Source of the DNA: an uncultured Lachnospiraceae bacterium
GTDB taxonomy: Bacteria > Bacillota > Clostridia > Lachnospirales > Lachnospiraceae
NCBI GenBank assembly: GCA_902476265.1
Contig: CABSCP010000006.1
Span: forward strand, 62,001-126,000
Reading direction: 5' to 3'
DNA length: 64,000 nt
Shown here: positions 34,245-41,755 of the stretch, piece after piece
Position numbering within the stretch: the stretch's first letter is position 1
Layout: every line of letters starts with the position of its first letter
Translations under genes and position numbers: made by a program
The notes under the pieces: model-generated
What the model was told of the DNA's origin: nothing
What the model saw: only the letters and a program-made list of their open reading frames with translations
Databases searched by the model: none

Positions 34245-34290
34245 AAACCGCCTGTTACACTGGAGATGTCCGGTGTAGCAGGCGGTTTTT
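34245..34290 (+). terminator. Intrinsic terminator inside the two-component gene group
   Basis: AAACCGCCTG pairs with CAGGCGGTTT, with TACACTGG/CCGGTGTA inside it, then a run of T. It separates the accessory gene from the lipoprotein gene, so part of transcription probably ends here. Confidence 0.9.
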
Positions 34291-34346
34291 CATCAGGATG
34301 GCCGGGCAGGAACTTTATGGATTTAAAAATTATGGGAGGAAACAAA

Positions 34347-35642
34347 ATGAATTACAAAAGAAAAAGTATTGTGTTGGCTGTCGGCCTGTCCGTCCTTTGC
34401 GGATTGACGGCCTGCCGGGCAGAGGGGGGCGATACCCTATCCGGCACCCAGGGGGCAAATGGAACGTCAAGTGTACAGGAGTCCAATGCGCCGTTAAACG
34501 CGCAGGAAGATGAGGGCCGTGCAGCGCAGGAAGAAATGCAGGCAGACGCCGGTCCCGGCAGCGGGGAGACCGGTCCGATTGTAAAGCACATCCGGGAAAG
34601 CTACGGAAGCAATTTTAATGTGGATGCGGATGTCCATGCCCCTGATATCACAGGCGCAGCGATTCTGACGGCAGAAATGAGAGCATTTGACGAGCAGAAA
34701 GTGGTGTCGGTTTTGTTTGACGGAAAAACCCCGCAAAAAGATGCAGATGTAGGAAACGGTCAAGTTTCCTATAGCGACGGGGATGCAACACTGGTCTTTG
34801 GCCCCGGCACTTTTCATTACCGCACCGGGGAATCCGCGTACTATCAATATCCCACGGACCGGTTTCGCGCCGATTACGAAATCAGTTCGGCCGGAGCCCG
34901 GCTGGGCGAGGTATACCCACAGGAAAATCTGAGTTTCCTGTCAAAAGAAGAAGCGATTGAAAAGGTCACCTCGGTTCTGAAGGAACTGTCCATAGAGGTG
35001 GACACAGATGCAGAAGTTTATGCCGTGGATTCGGCGGCCATGCAGGAACAACAGGACAAAAGGATCCGGGAAATGTCGGATTACATGAAAAAGCTGGGCA
35101 TCACGCCTGCCAATGATAAATCGGAAAATGATCCGGCTTATGGATATCAGATAAAAGAGTCGTTTTCACCGGACGATGACTTCTATCGGCTTTATTTCAG
35201 AGTTTTGGAAAATGCGGTTCCGGTCACCCAAAAAAGCCGTATCATGCAGACAGATGAACGTGATATGGGAGGCTCTGTTGTGGAAGTTTCTCTGTCAAAG
35301 AACGGAATCATGGAATTGTGCTGCAGCCATATTTATCAGAAACAGAGCGCCGAAGAAACAATAACCCCGCTGCTGACCGCCGAAGAAGCGCTGCAAAAGG
35401 CGGCGGAAAGCGACGCAGTGAAAAATTTTCCGGGAGAAATGACGGTTATCGCTATGGATTTGGAATATGTGCCAGTGCCCTACAATGACAATTATGAAGA
35501 GGTAAAGCTGGTTCCGGCCTGGAGCCTGACTTTGCGGTGCGAAGAAACCATGCCTTCAAAAGATGTGGAAAACGCGATGGAAACCGTGACGAATACCAAA
35601 ATGCTGTTTTTAGACGGGGCTGCCGGACAGGAAATCAAATGA
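34347..35642 (+). CDS. Lipoprotein with PepSY-like C-terminal region
   Basis: A 431-residue exported lipoprotein. Residues 1-23 form a signal peptide with lipobox LTAC (Cys23). A Ser/Gln/Ala/Gly-rich linker (about 25-75) leads to the globular part. The C-terminal region has ITPLLTAEEALQKAAES (about 340-356), MDLEYVPVPY and LVPAWSLTL, a helix-then-strand order found in YycI/PepSY-type proteins and in Clostridial lipoproteins beside two-component systems. Start ATG 34347 follows GGGAGG. The gene ends with TGA, but the frame stays open for 25 further codons (see the next entry). A terminator lies upstream, so expression may differ from the kinase. Confidence 0.78.
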   Translation: MNYKRKSIVLAVGLSVLCGLTACRAEGGDTLSGTQGANGTSSVQESNAPLNAQEDEGRAAQEEMQADAGPGSGETGPIVKHIRESYGSNFNVDADVHAPDITGAAILTAEMRAFDEQKVVSVLFDGKTPQKDADVGNGQVSYSDGDATLVFGPGTFHYRTGESAYYQYPTDRFRADYEISSAGARLGEVYPQENLSFLSKEEAIEKVTSVLKELSIEVDTDAEVYAVDSAAMQEQQDKRIREMSDYMKKLGITPANDKSENDPAYGYQIKESFSPDDDFYRLYFRVLENAVPVTQKSRIMQTDERDMGGSVVEVSLSKNGIMELCCSHIYQKQSAEETITPLLTAEEALQKAAESDAVKNFPGEMTVIAMDLEYVPVPYNDNYEEVKLVPAWSLTLRCEETMPSKDVENAMETVTNTKMLFLDGAAGQEIK

Positions 35643-35720
35643 CGGAATGGGCAGGCGCTGGGGGAACGAAATCCGACGATTGACGGCACGTTTTTGGAGG
35701 AACTGTATATGGTAGAATAA
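35643..35720 (+). other. In-frame coding-like extension beyond the lipoprotein stop codon
   Basis: After TGA 35640-35642 the frame continues RNGQALGERNPTIDGTFLEE to a TAA at 35718. Either the TGA is a recent nonsense mutation of a longer gene, or the region is a chance open frame. Confidence 0.45.
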
Positions 35721-35794
35721 AGGAAAATACTGCCTGCGTCTGCGCTTTTGGGATGCGGAATCGGCAGTATCTGTGGAGCAGGCGATGATTTTTT

Positions 35795-36727
35795 ATGACG
35801 ATAGACCCTATTCTTGCGGCGGACCGTTCCCGGACCGAAACGGATATCAATGAAAACAGGATTATCAAAAGGATATCCCGGGTCAGCATTGCCGGAAACG
35901 TTGCGCTGTCCGGATTTAAGCTGTATGCAGGTGTTTTCGGGCACTCGGGAGCCATGGTTTCCGATGCGGTCCATTCCATGTCGGATGTGATCACCACCAT
36001 CGTGGCTTTTTTGGGGGTGAAAATTTCCAGAAGACCTGCGGACAGCGCACATCCTTACGGGCACGACCGGCTGGAGTGTGTAGCGGCCCTGATTCTCGGC
36101 TGGATTCTTTTCCTTACCGGGATCGGCATCGGAAAGACGGGAGTCAAAAATATTCTAACGGGAAACCATGAATTTCTTGCAGTTCATGGCGCCATTGTAA
36201 TCGCAGCGGCGGTGACTTCCATTATCGGAAAAGAAGCCATGTATTGGTATACCAGGTATTATGCCGGACTGATCGGCTCCGATGCGTTTATGGCGGATGC
36301 CAGACACCACAGGTCGGACGCGGTTTCCTCCGTCGGCGCGCTGATCGGCATCGGCGGCGCCATGATGGGGTTCCCGGTATTGGATTCGGCGGCGAGCGTA
36401 GGGATCTGTCTGTTTATTCTGAAGGTTTCCTGGGACATCGTATGGGATGCCGTCAAAAAAATGCTGGACACTTCCTGCGGAGAAGACTTTGAGAAAAAAC
36501 TGACAGATTATGTTGATACCCAGGAGGGGGTGCTTGGTGTGGACCTGCTCCGGACCAGAATGTTCGGAAATAAAGTGTACATCGATTTGGAAATTGAGGT
36601 GGACGGAGAGCAGTCCCTTCGGGCCGCCCATGCCGTTGCCGAATGCATCCACAATAATTTAGAGGCAAAATTTCCTCAGATTAAACATGTGATGATACAT
36701 GTGAATCCGGGGGAGGGAAGGGCTTAA
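35795..36727 (+). CDS. Cation diffusion facilitator (CDF) transporter
   Basis: A 310-residue membrane exporter of divalent metals (Zn, Fe, Mn or Co by family). About six helices; metal-site segments SGAMVSDAVHSMSDVITT (about 46-63, the usual D-x3-D site on helix 2) and DARHHRSDAVSSVGALIGI (about 168-186, H-x3-D on helix 5). The C-terminal cytoplasmic domain (about 215-310) with HAVAECIHNNLEAKFPQIKHVMIHVNP is the usual ferredoxin-like fold. ATG 35795 has no strong binding site. Subfamily specificity is not clear. Confidence 0.92.
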   Translation: MTIDPILAADRSRTETDINENRIIKRISRVSIAGNVALSGFKLYAGVFGHSGAMVSDAVHSMSDVITTIVAFLGVKISRRPADSAHPYGHDRLECVAALILGWILFLTGIGIGKTGVKNILTGNHEFLAVHGAIVIAAAVTSIIGKEAMYWYTRYYAGLIGSDAFMADARHHRSDAVSSVGALIGIGGAMMGFPVLDSAASVGICLFILKVSWDIVWDAVKKMLDTSCGEDFEKKLTDYVDTQEGVLGVDLLRTRMFGNKVYIDLEIEVDGEQSLRAAHAVAECIHNNLEAKFPQIKHVMIHVNPGEGRA

Positions 36728-36771
36728 AAAGGATTTTTCCTCTGTCCATTGAGAGAAATGACAGGGAATAG

Positions 36772-36815
36772 AAATGCCGTTTATCTCTTAGGGGATAAGC
36801 GGCATTTTTGTGAAA
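36772..36815 (+). terminator. Intrinsic terminator behind the CDF gene
   Basis: AAATGCCGTTTATCTC pairs with GGGATAAGCGGCATTT (two wobble pairs) around TTAG, followed by T residues and a G. Confidence 0.9.
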
Positions 36816-36820
36816 ATATA

Positions 36821-36849
36821 TTGACAATGATCTATGCATCACATATAAT
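36821..36849 (+). promoter_or_regulatory. Consensus sigma-A promoter of the arsR operon
   Basis: Perfect TTGACA (36821-36826) and perfect TATAAT (36844-36849), 17-base spacer. A strong promoter of this kind needs tight repression, which fits the operator that follows. Confidence 0.93.
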
Positions 36850-36851
36850 AA

Positions 36852-36873
36852 CACATAGATAAATATCTATGTG
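36852..36873. promoter_or_regulatory. ArsR-type operator, perfect palindrome
   Basis: CACATAGATA AA TATCTATGTG is a perfect 22-base inverted repeat placed at the transcription start, between the promoter and arsR. ArsR/SmtB repressors bind such 12-2-12-like sites and leave when arsenite or metal binds. A similar half (CTATG) sits at 36832 inside the spacer. Confidence 0.85.
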
Positions 36874-36883
36874 AGGTGATGAT

Positions 36884-37180
36884 ATGAATAGAATAGATGT
36901 AGCTTTAATCTGTAAGGCACTGGGCGATTCTAACCGTCTGCAGATTATACAGATGTTATCCGATGGCGAAAAATGCGGCTGTAAGCTGTTGGAGAAGTTT
37001 GAAATTACGCAGCCCACACTTTCCCATCATATGAAGATTCTTTGTGAATGCGGGCTGGTTGACACCAGAAAGGAAGGAAAGTGGAGCCATTACTCTTTGA
37101 ACTGTGAAACATTGAATGGCTTTAAGCAGTTTATTGAGGGGTTGAATTGTTGTGGAGAGAAAAGAGGGTGCTGTAAATGA
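36884..37180 (+). CDS. arsR: ArsR/SmtB-family metalloregulator
   Basis: A 98-residue repressor. Winged helix: CKALGDSNRLQIIQMLSDGE, then QPTLSHHMKILCECGLVDTRKEGKW. The inducer site is the vicinal Cys pair C31 and C33 in KCGCKLLEKF, matching the ArsR ELCVC site for arsenite. A C-terminal CCGEKRGCCK tail supplies more thiols. It precedes and overlaps (ATGA) an ArsP-like permease. The operator and consensus promoter upstream mark autoregulation. Confidence 0.93.
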   Translation: MNRIDVALICKALGDSNRLQIIQMLSDGEKCGCKLLEKFEITQPTLSHHMKILCECGLVDTRKEGKWSHYSLNCETLNGFKQFIEGLNCCGEKRGCCK

Positions 37181-38175
37181 TTTGGGTTTTTATACAGGAC
37201 CAGATTTTGGGCATGAAGTGGTTGAATGCCCTCATTGGGAATATGCTGACAGCGGTTGGGATGGATGTGGATTCACGGATAGGCGGAAGTGTTCGATTTT
37301 TTGTTTATGATGTGATTAAGATTACGATTCTGCTGTGTGCTTTGATTTTTCTGATTTCCTATATCCAAAGCTATTTTCCGCCGGAGCGGAGTAAGAAAAT
37401 CATGGGACGCTTCCATGGCATATGGGCGAACTGTATTGCGGCGCTTCTGGGGACGGTTACCCCGTTTTGTTCCTGCTCATCCATCCCGTTGTTCATCGGG
37501 TTTACCAGCGCAGGGCTTCCGTTGGGAGTGACGTTTTCTTTCCTGATTTCCTCTCCGATGGTTGACCTTGGCAGTCTGCTTCTGCTGATGGGCATTTTCG
37601 GCACGAAGGTTGCGGTTGCGTATGTAGTGGTGGGGCTGGTGATCGCAGTGATTGGCGGTACTATGATTGAGAAGCTGCATATGGAGCCTTATGTGGAGGA
37701 GTTTATCCGCAATGCCGGCGGGGTTGATATCGATTCACCCACACTGTCTCAAAGAGAACGTCTTGCTTATGCGAAGGACCAGGTGGTTTCCACTTTTAAG
37801 AAGGTTTTTCCGTATATCCTTGTGGGTGTGGGTATCGGTGCGGTGATCCATAACTGGATACCGGAGCATTGGATTGAAGCAGTCCTTGGAAGCAATAATC
37901 CGTTTGGTGTTATCCTTGCGACTTTGATTGGTGTTCCGATGTATGCGGATATTTTCGGAACGATTCCTGTGGCTGAGGCGCTGTTGTTCAAGGGCGCTCA
38001 GCTTGGTACGGTTCTCAGTTTTATGATGGCGGTTACTACGCTGTCCCTGCCGTCTATGATTATGCTTCGTAAGGCTGTAAAGCCGAGGCTTCTGGGATTG
38101 TTTATCGGTATTTGTACGGTAGGCATCATCGTGGTGGGGTATTTGTTCAATATTTTTCATTCTTTATTCATATGA
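37177..38175 (+). CDS. arsP: ArsP/DUF318-type permease
   Basis: A 332-residue membrane protein with about eight to ten helices. The hallmark is TPFCSCSSIPLFIGFTSAGLP (C98, C100), then a SSPMVDLGSLLLL stretch and late GVPMYADIFGTIPVAEAL. ArsP proteins export trivalent organoarsenicals; related permeases with the same motif are implicated in metal efflux. In this operon, behind ArsR and ahead of a redox protein and a reductase-like phosphatase, an arsenic role is most likely. Base use here (many T-ending codons) differs from the flanking genes. Confidence 0.88.
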   Translation: MIWVFIQDQILGMKWLNALIGNMLTAVGMDVDSRIGGSVRFFVYDVIKITILLCALIFLISYIQSYFPPERSKKIMGRFHGIWANCIAALLGTVTPFCSCSSIPLFIGFTSAGLPLGVTFSFLISSPMVDLGSLLLLMGIFGTKVAVAYVVVGLVIAVIGGTMIEKLHMEPYVEEFIRNAGGVDIDSPTLSQRERLAYAKDQVVSTFKKVFPYILVGVGIGAVIHNWIPEHWIEAVLGSNNPFGVILATLIGVPMYADIFGTIPVAEALLFKGAQLGTVLSFMMAVTTLSLPSMIMLRKAVKPRLLGLFIGICTVGIIVVGYLFNIFHSLFI

Positions 38176-38193
38176 TGATAGGAGGAAATGATT

Positions 38194-38553
38194 ATGGCGT
38201 TATTTGGATTTGGAAAGAAGAAAGAGGAAGTGAAGGAGAAGGGATGCTGCTGTGGAGGGGCTTGTAATGCAGAAACCATGTCTAAAGCAGAAGCGGATAA
38301 GCAGGGAGGAGCCAGTGTGAAGGTTCTTGGTTCCGGCTGCGCAAAATGTAATGAATTGGAGGCAGCAGCCCGTGAAGCCCTTGCTGAATTGGGGATGGAT
38401 ACAGCGATTGACCATGTGACGGATTTTACACAGATTGCCGCTTATGGTGTCATGACGACTCCGGCGCTGGTGGTAGATGGGAAGGTGGTCTGTTTTGGAA
38501 AGGTGCTTAAGAAAGATGAGGTTATCAGGTTGTTGAAAGAGGTACGGGGATAA
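38194..38553 (+). CDS. Thioredoxin-fold redox-disulfide protein of the ars operon
   Basis: A 119-residue small protein. N-terminal basic helix then GCCCGGACN, and a thioredoxin-like domain of the redox-active disulfide type with GSGCAKCNEL (CxxC near 50-53) and TTPALVVDGKVV (cis-Pro). Such proteins often follow ArsP-like permeases, perhaps carrying electrons or arsenic. I chose the ATG at 38194, since the one at 38188 is too near the AGGAGG site. Confidence 0.88.
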   Translation: MALFGFGKKKEEVKEKGCCCGGACNAETMSKAEADKQGGASVKVLGSGCAKCNELEAAAREALAELGMDTAIDHVTDFTQIAAYGVMTTPALVVDGKVVCFGKVLKKDEVIRLLKEVRG

Positions 38554-38982
38554 ATGGACAGGGGAAAAATGAAAGTGGCTTTTGTCTGTGTCCATAATTC
38601 CTGCCGGAGCCAGATTGCCGAGGCATTGGGAAGGCTGTTTGCTTCGGACGTGTTTGAGAGCTATTCGGCGGGGACCCAGACAAAGCCGCAGATCAATCAG
38701 GATGCGGTAAGGATTGTGAAGCAGAAGTATGGGATTGACATGGAGGAAACGCAGTATTCTAAACTGGTTTCTGAAATCCCGGAAGTTGATATTGTGGTCA
38801 CCATGGGATGTAATGTGTCCTGCCCGTCTCTTCCGTGTAAGCACCGGGAGGACTGGGGGCTGGATGACCCGACAGGGAAGGCTGATGATGTCTTTGTTGA
38901 TACCGCAGAGAAAATTGAGTTTAAAGTCAGGGAATTAAGGAATAAGATTATATCCGGGTGTTATAGTATTTCATATTGTTGA
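38554..38982 (+). CDS. Low-molecular-weight phosphatase-type arsenate reductase
   Basis: A 142-residue protein of the LMW protein-tyrosine-phosphatase fold. The P-loop CVHNSCR (C12-x5-R18) and later VVTMGCNVSCPSLPCKHREDWGLDDP match the ArsC of the thioredoxin-linked kind, with the extra cysteines (C90-C98 zone) used for the arsenate-reducing disulfide cascade. It would reduce arsenate to arsenite. The gene begins immediately after the previous stop codon; an alternative ATG at 38569 has AGGGG before it. Confidence 0.87.
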   Translation: MDRGKMKVAFVCVHNSCRSQIAEALGRLFASDVFESYSAGTQTKPQINQDAVRIVKQKYGIDMEETQYSKLVSEIPEVDIVVTMGCNVSCPSLPCKHREDWGLDDPTGKADDVFVDTAEKIEFKVRELRNKIISGCYSISYC

Positions 38983-39000
38983 TGCAAAAGAGGTTGGAAC

Positions 39001-39456
39001 ATGGCAGTGATACGGGAAATGAAGGAAACGGATTGGACATGTGTAAGGAAGATTTATGAACAGGCGCTTTTGGAGGGGAGGTCTACCTTTCAAACGGAAT
39101 GCCCCGGTTATGATGTTTGGGATAAGGGGCATCTTTCGGACTGCCGTTTTGTGATTCTTCTGGATGGAAAGGTGGCTGGATGGTGTGCCATTAGCCCGAC
39201 TTCATCAAGGGAAGTGTATAAAGGAGTGGTGGAGGTCAGCATTTATGTGGATGTAGACTGCCGTTCCCGTGGATTGGGAGAGGCTCTTTTGGAACGGCTT
39301 TGTGAGGAAAGTGAGGAAAAAGGGTATTGGTGTCTGTATGCCAGTATTTTTTCTGTTAATGAGGCGAGTATCCGCCTTCATAAGAAATTGGGTTTTCGTG
39401 AGATTGGGTATCGTGAGAAAATAGCGAAGTACTGTTTTGTTGGAGCGCCGGAGTAA
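39001..39456 (+). CDS. GNAT acetyltransferase, phosphinothricin/ArsN-like
   Basis: A 151-residue N-acetyltransferase. MAVIREMKETDWTCVRKIYEQAL, then the acetyl-CoA site VSIYVDVDCRSRGLGEALLERL (about 80-101, R/Q-x-x-G-x-G/A), then SIFSVNEASIRLHKKLGFREIGY. The closest family by motif is phosphinothricin acetyltransferase; its ars-linked branch (ArsN1) modifies arsinothricin. Location as the last gene of the ars operon fits that branch. Codon use is like the operon's other genes. Substrate not proven. Confidence 0.85.
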   Translation: MAVIREMKETDWTCVRKIYEQALLEGRSTFQTECPGYDVWDKGHLSDCRFVILLDGKVAGWCAISPTSSREVYKGVVEVSIYVDVDCRSRGLGEALLERLCEESEEKGYWCLYASIFSVNEASIRLHKKLGFREIGYREKIAKYCFVGAPE

Positions 39457-39490
39457 GAAAATTCTTTAATTGAATAGGGGAATTAAGGGA

Positions 39491-39520
39491 AAGCATCTGT
39501 TAAAATGACAGGTGCTTTTT
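39491..39520 (+). terminator. Intrinsic terminator of the ars operon
   Basis: AAGCATCTGTTA pairs with TGACAGGTGCTT (two G-U pairs) around AAA, followed by T residues. Confidence 0.88.
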
Positions 39521-39609
39521 ATTGACCAAAGACTGAAAAAGACAGAGTAACTTCTAAACGGTTATAATATATAGGACGGTTTGAAACGGTGAAAAAGCTT
39601 GTTCATAAA

Positions 39610-39638
39610 GACCACTTAGTTTTGAAAAATGACCACTT
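39610..39638 (+). promoter_or_regulatory. Direct repeats GACCACTT, 21 bases apart, ahead of the GH2 promoter
   Basis: GACCACTT occurs at 39610-39617 and 39631-39638, two helical turns apart on the same face, and just ahead of the -35 box. This is the normal layout of an activator site, for example of the AraC family. The rest of the 240-base stretch 39521-39763 holds no gene. Confidence 0.5.
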
Positions 39639-39650
39639 GCGTCAGGGACA

Positions 39651-39680
39651 TTGCACCAGGTGTCAGAAGTTTTGTATAAT
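39651..39680 (+). promoter_or_regulatory. Promoter of the GH2-GH3-transporter operon
   Basis: TTGCAC (39651-39656) and TATAAT (39675-39680) with an 18-base spacer, about 84 bases before the GH2 start. Confidence 0.7.
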
Positions 39681-39763
39681 GAAAAGCATGAAACATGGGA
39701 AAATATATACCGATTACACAAGAAACTGACGGACAGTTTCCAAAAAGGGGGAATGAATAGAGA

Positions 39764-41686
39764 ATGCGGACAACCATTAACTTAAACCGGGACTGGATTT
39801 TCACCGGAAGGGACGAGAAAAATGTACAGGTGGATGTGCCTCACACCTGGAATGCCGAAGACGGGCAGGACGGGGGAAATGATTATTACCGGGGCATCGG
39901 CACCTATCGGCGCAGTTTCGGAAAACCTGTTTTCGACCCGGACAGACAGCTGGTCTATCTGCAGTTTCATGGAGTGAATTCCAGCGCCAAAGTGGAATTA
40001 AACGGACGGGAAGTCTGTCGGCACGAAGGCGGATATTCCACCTTCCGGGCAGATGTGACTGCACTTTTGCAGGAGGAAAACCGACTGACCGTGCAGGTGG
40101 ACAACAGCGTGAATGACCGGATTTATCCGCAAAAAGCGGATTTCACCTTCTATGGGGGGATCTATCGGGATGTGGAGCTTCTGGTCGTATCCAAAATCCA
40201 TTTTGATCTGGATTATTTCGGAGGCTGCGGGGTGAAAGTCACAGCAAAGACAGAGGGAAAAGACGGCATTGTGGAAGTGAAAAGCTATGTTTCCGGAAAG
40301 GCGGACAAGGTAACAGTTTCCCTGACAGATAAAGAGGGATGCGAGAGAGCCGCCGGGGAAGGAACAGAGGTAACCCTCACCATTCCCGGAGTGCATTTGT
40401 GGGACGGTGTTTTCGATCCTTATCTTTATCATGCAGTATGCAGACTGTGGCAGAACGGTGAGACGGTGGATGAAGTCTGCATCCGGTTTGGCGTGAGAAG
40501 CTTTTTCATGGATCCTGAGAAAGGGTTTTTCCTAAACGGCCGGGCTTATCCGCTGCACGGCGTTTCCCGCCACCAGGACCGTAAGGGGATCGGAAACGCG
40601 ATCTCGAAAGAAGAACACAGACAGGATATGGAACTGATCCGGGAAGTGGGCGCGAATACGGTCCGGCTGGCACACTATCAGCATGACCAGTATTTTTATG
40701 ATCTGTGCGATGAATACGGCATGATCGTGTGGGCGGAAATTCCCTACATCAGCGAACATATGCCAAATGGCCGGGAAAATACGATCAGCCAGATGAAAGA
40801 ACTGATCGTACAGAATTATCACCATCCCAGCATAGTGACCTGGGGCGTTTCCAATGAGATCACCATTTCCACGAAGGATAAAAAGGATATGCTGGACAAC
40901 CATCATATGTTAAATGACCTCTGTCATGAGATGGATTCCACCCGGCCCACCAGCCTGGCCTGCTATGCGGTCTGCGGTCCGTTTAACAAGGTGGCCCACA
41001 TCACGGATCTGGTATCCTGGAACCTGTATCTGGGCTGGTATGTGCCGGGGCTGTGGCTCAATGACGCATGGATGTGGCTGTTCCATACCTGCTATCCCAG
41101 GCGTTGTCTGGGGTATTCGGAGTACGGTGCGGAAGGAATGCCGAATCTGCATTCCGCCAGGCCAAAAAGAGGGGATCATACGGAGGAATACCAGGCCAAA
41201 TATCATGAATATATGCTCAAATGCTTTGCCAGACATCCCTGGCTGTGGGCAACCCATGTCTGGAACATGTTTGATTTTGCGGCGGATGCCAGGGATCAGG
41301 GCGGAGAGCCGGGAATGAACCATAAGGGGCTGGTGACCTTCGACCGGAAGGTAAAAAAGGACAGCTTCTATTTATACAAGGCGTACTGGAGCAGCGATCC
41401 TTTTATCCACCTGTGTTCCAAACGGTTTGTGGACAGAACAGGGGATTTTGCGGATGTGAAGGTCTATTCCAATCAGCGGGAGGTCAGCCTTTATCAAAAC
41501 GGGAAACTGGTGGAGAGGAAGGAAGGAGACCGGGTATTCTGCTTTCGGATCGCCCTGCAGAAAGAAAACAGGCTGAGGGCCGTATCAGGCAGCTGTGAGG
41601 ACAATTCACTGATCAAAAAGGCGGACAGGGAAAATCCTTCCTATAAACTGCAGAAGAAAAAGAGCACCAGCGCAAACTGGGTGTAA
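39764..41686 (+). CDS. GH2 beta-galactosidase or beta-glucuronidase
   Basis: A 640-residue cytoplasmic glycoside hydrolase of family 2. The sugar-binding domain (VPHTWNAEDGQD..., about 25-180), an immunoglobulin-like sandwich (about 180-260), and a TIM barrel (about 260-570). The acid/base is E365 in GVSNEITIS, the nucleophile E453 in GYSEYGAEG. The distance between them (88) fits family 2. No signal peptide. The carboxylate-recognising NxK signature of beta-glucuronidases was not seen with certainty, so the substrate remains open, though a uxuA remnant downstream hints at hexuronate use in the past. Confidence 0.93.
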   Translation: MRTTINLNRDWIFTGRDEKNVQVDVPHTWNAEDGQDGGNDYYRGIGTYRRSFGKPVFDPDRQLVYLQFHGVNSSAKVELNGREVCRHEGGYSTFRADVTALLQEENRLTVQVDNSVNDRIYPQKADFTFYGGIYRDVELLVVSKIHFDLDYFGGCGVKVTAKTEGKDGIVEVKSYVSGKADKVTVSLTDKEGCERAAGEGTEVTLTIPGVHLWDGVFDPYLYHAVCRLWQNGETVDEVCIRFGVRSFFMDPEKGFFLNGRAYPLHGVSRHQDRKGIGNAISKEEHRQDMELIREVGANTVRLAHYQHDQYFYDLCDEYGMIVWAEIPYISEHMPNGRENTISQMKELIVQNYHHPSIVTWGVSNEITISTKDKKDMLDNHHMLNDLCHEMDSTRPTSLACYAVCGPFNKVAHITDLVSWNLYLGWYVPGLWLNDAWMWLFHTCYPRRCLGYSEYGAEGMPNLHSARPKRGDHTEEYQAKYHEYMLKCFARHPWLWATHVWNMFDFAADARDQGGEPGMNHKGLVTFDRKVKKDSFYLYKAYWSSDPFIHLCSKRFVDRTGDFADVKVYSNQREVSLYQNGKLVERKEGDRVFCFRIALQKENRLRAVSGSCEDNSLIKKADRENPSYKLQKKKSTSANWV

Positions 41687-41755
41687 ACCGTCGAAAAGGC
41701 GTCCCAAATGGGGGAAGGGCGTCTGATCATAACAAACGAAAGAGGAGGATGCTGC

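Noticed and set aside
34227..34346. Longer N-terminus of the lipoprotein
   Set aside because: It would begin within the terminator hairpin and bury the signal peptide.
39610..39638. CRISPR repeats
   Set aside because: Only two 8-base copies; no array structure anywhere in the window.
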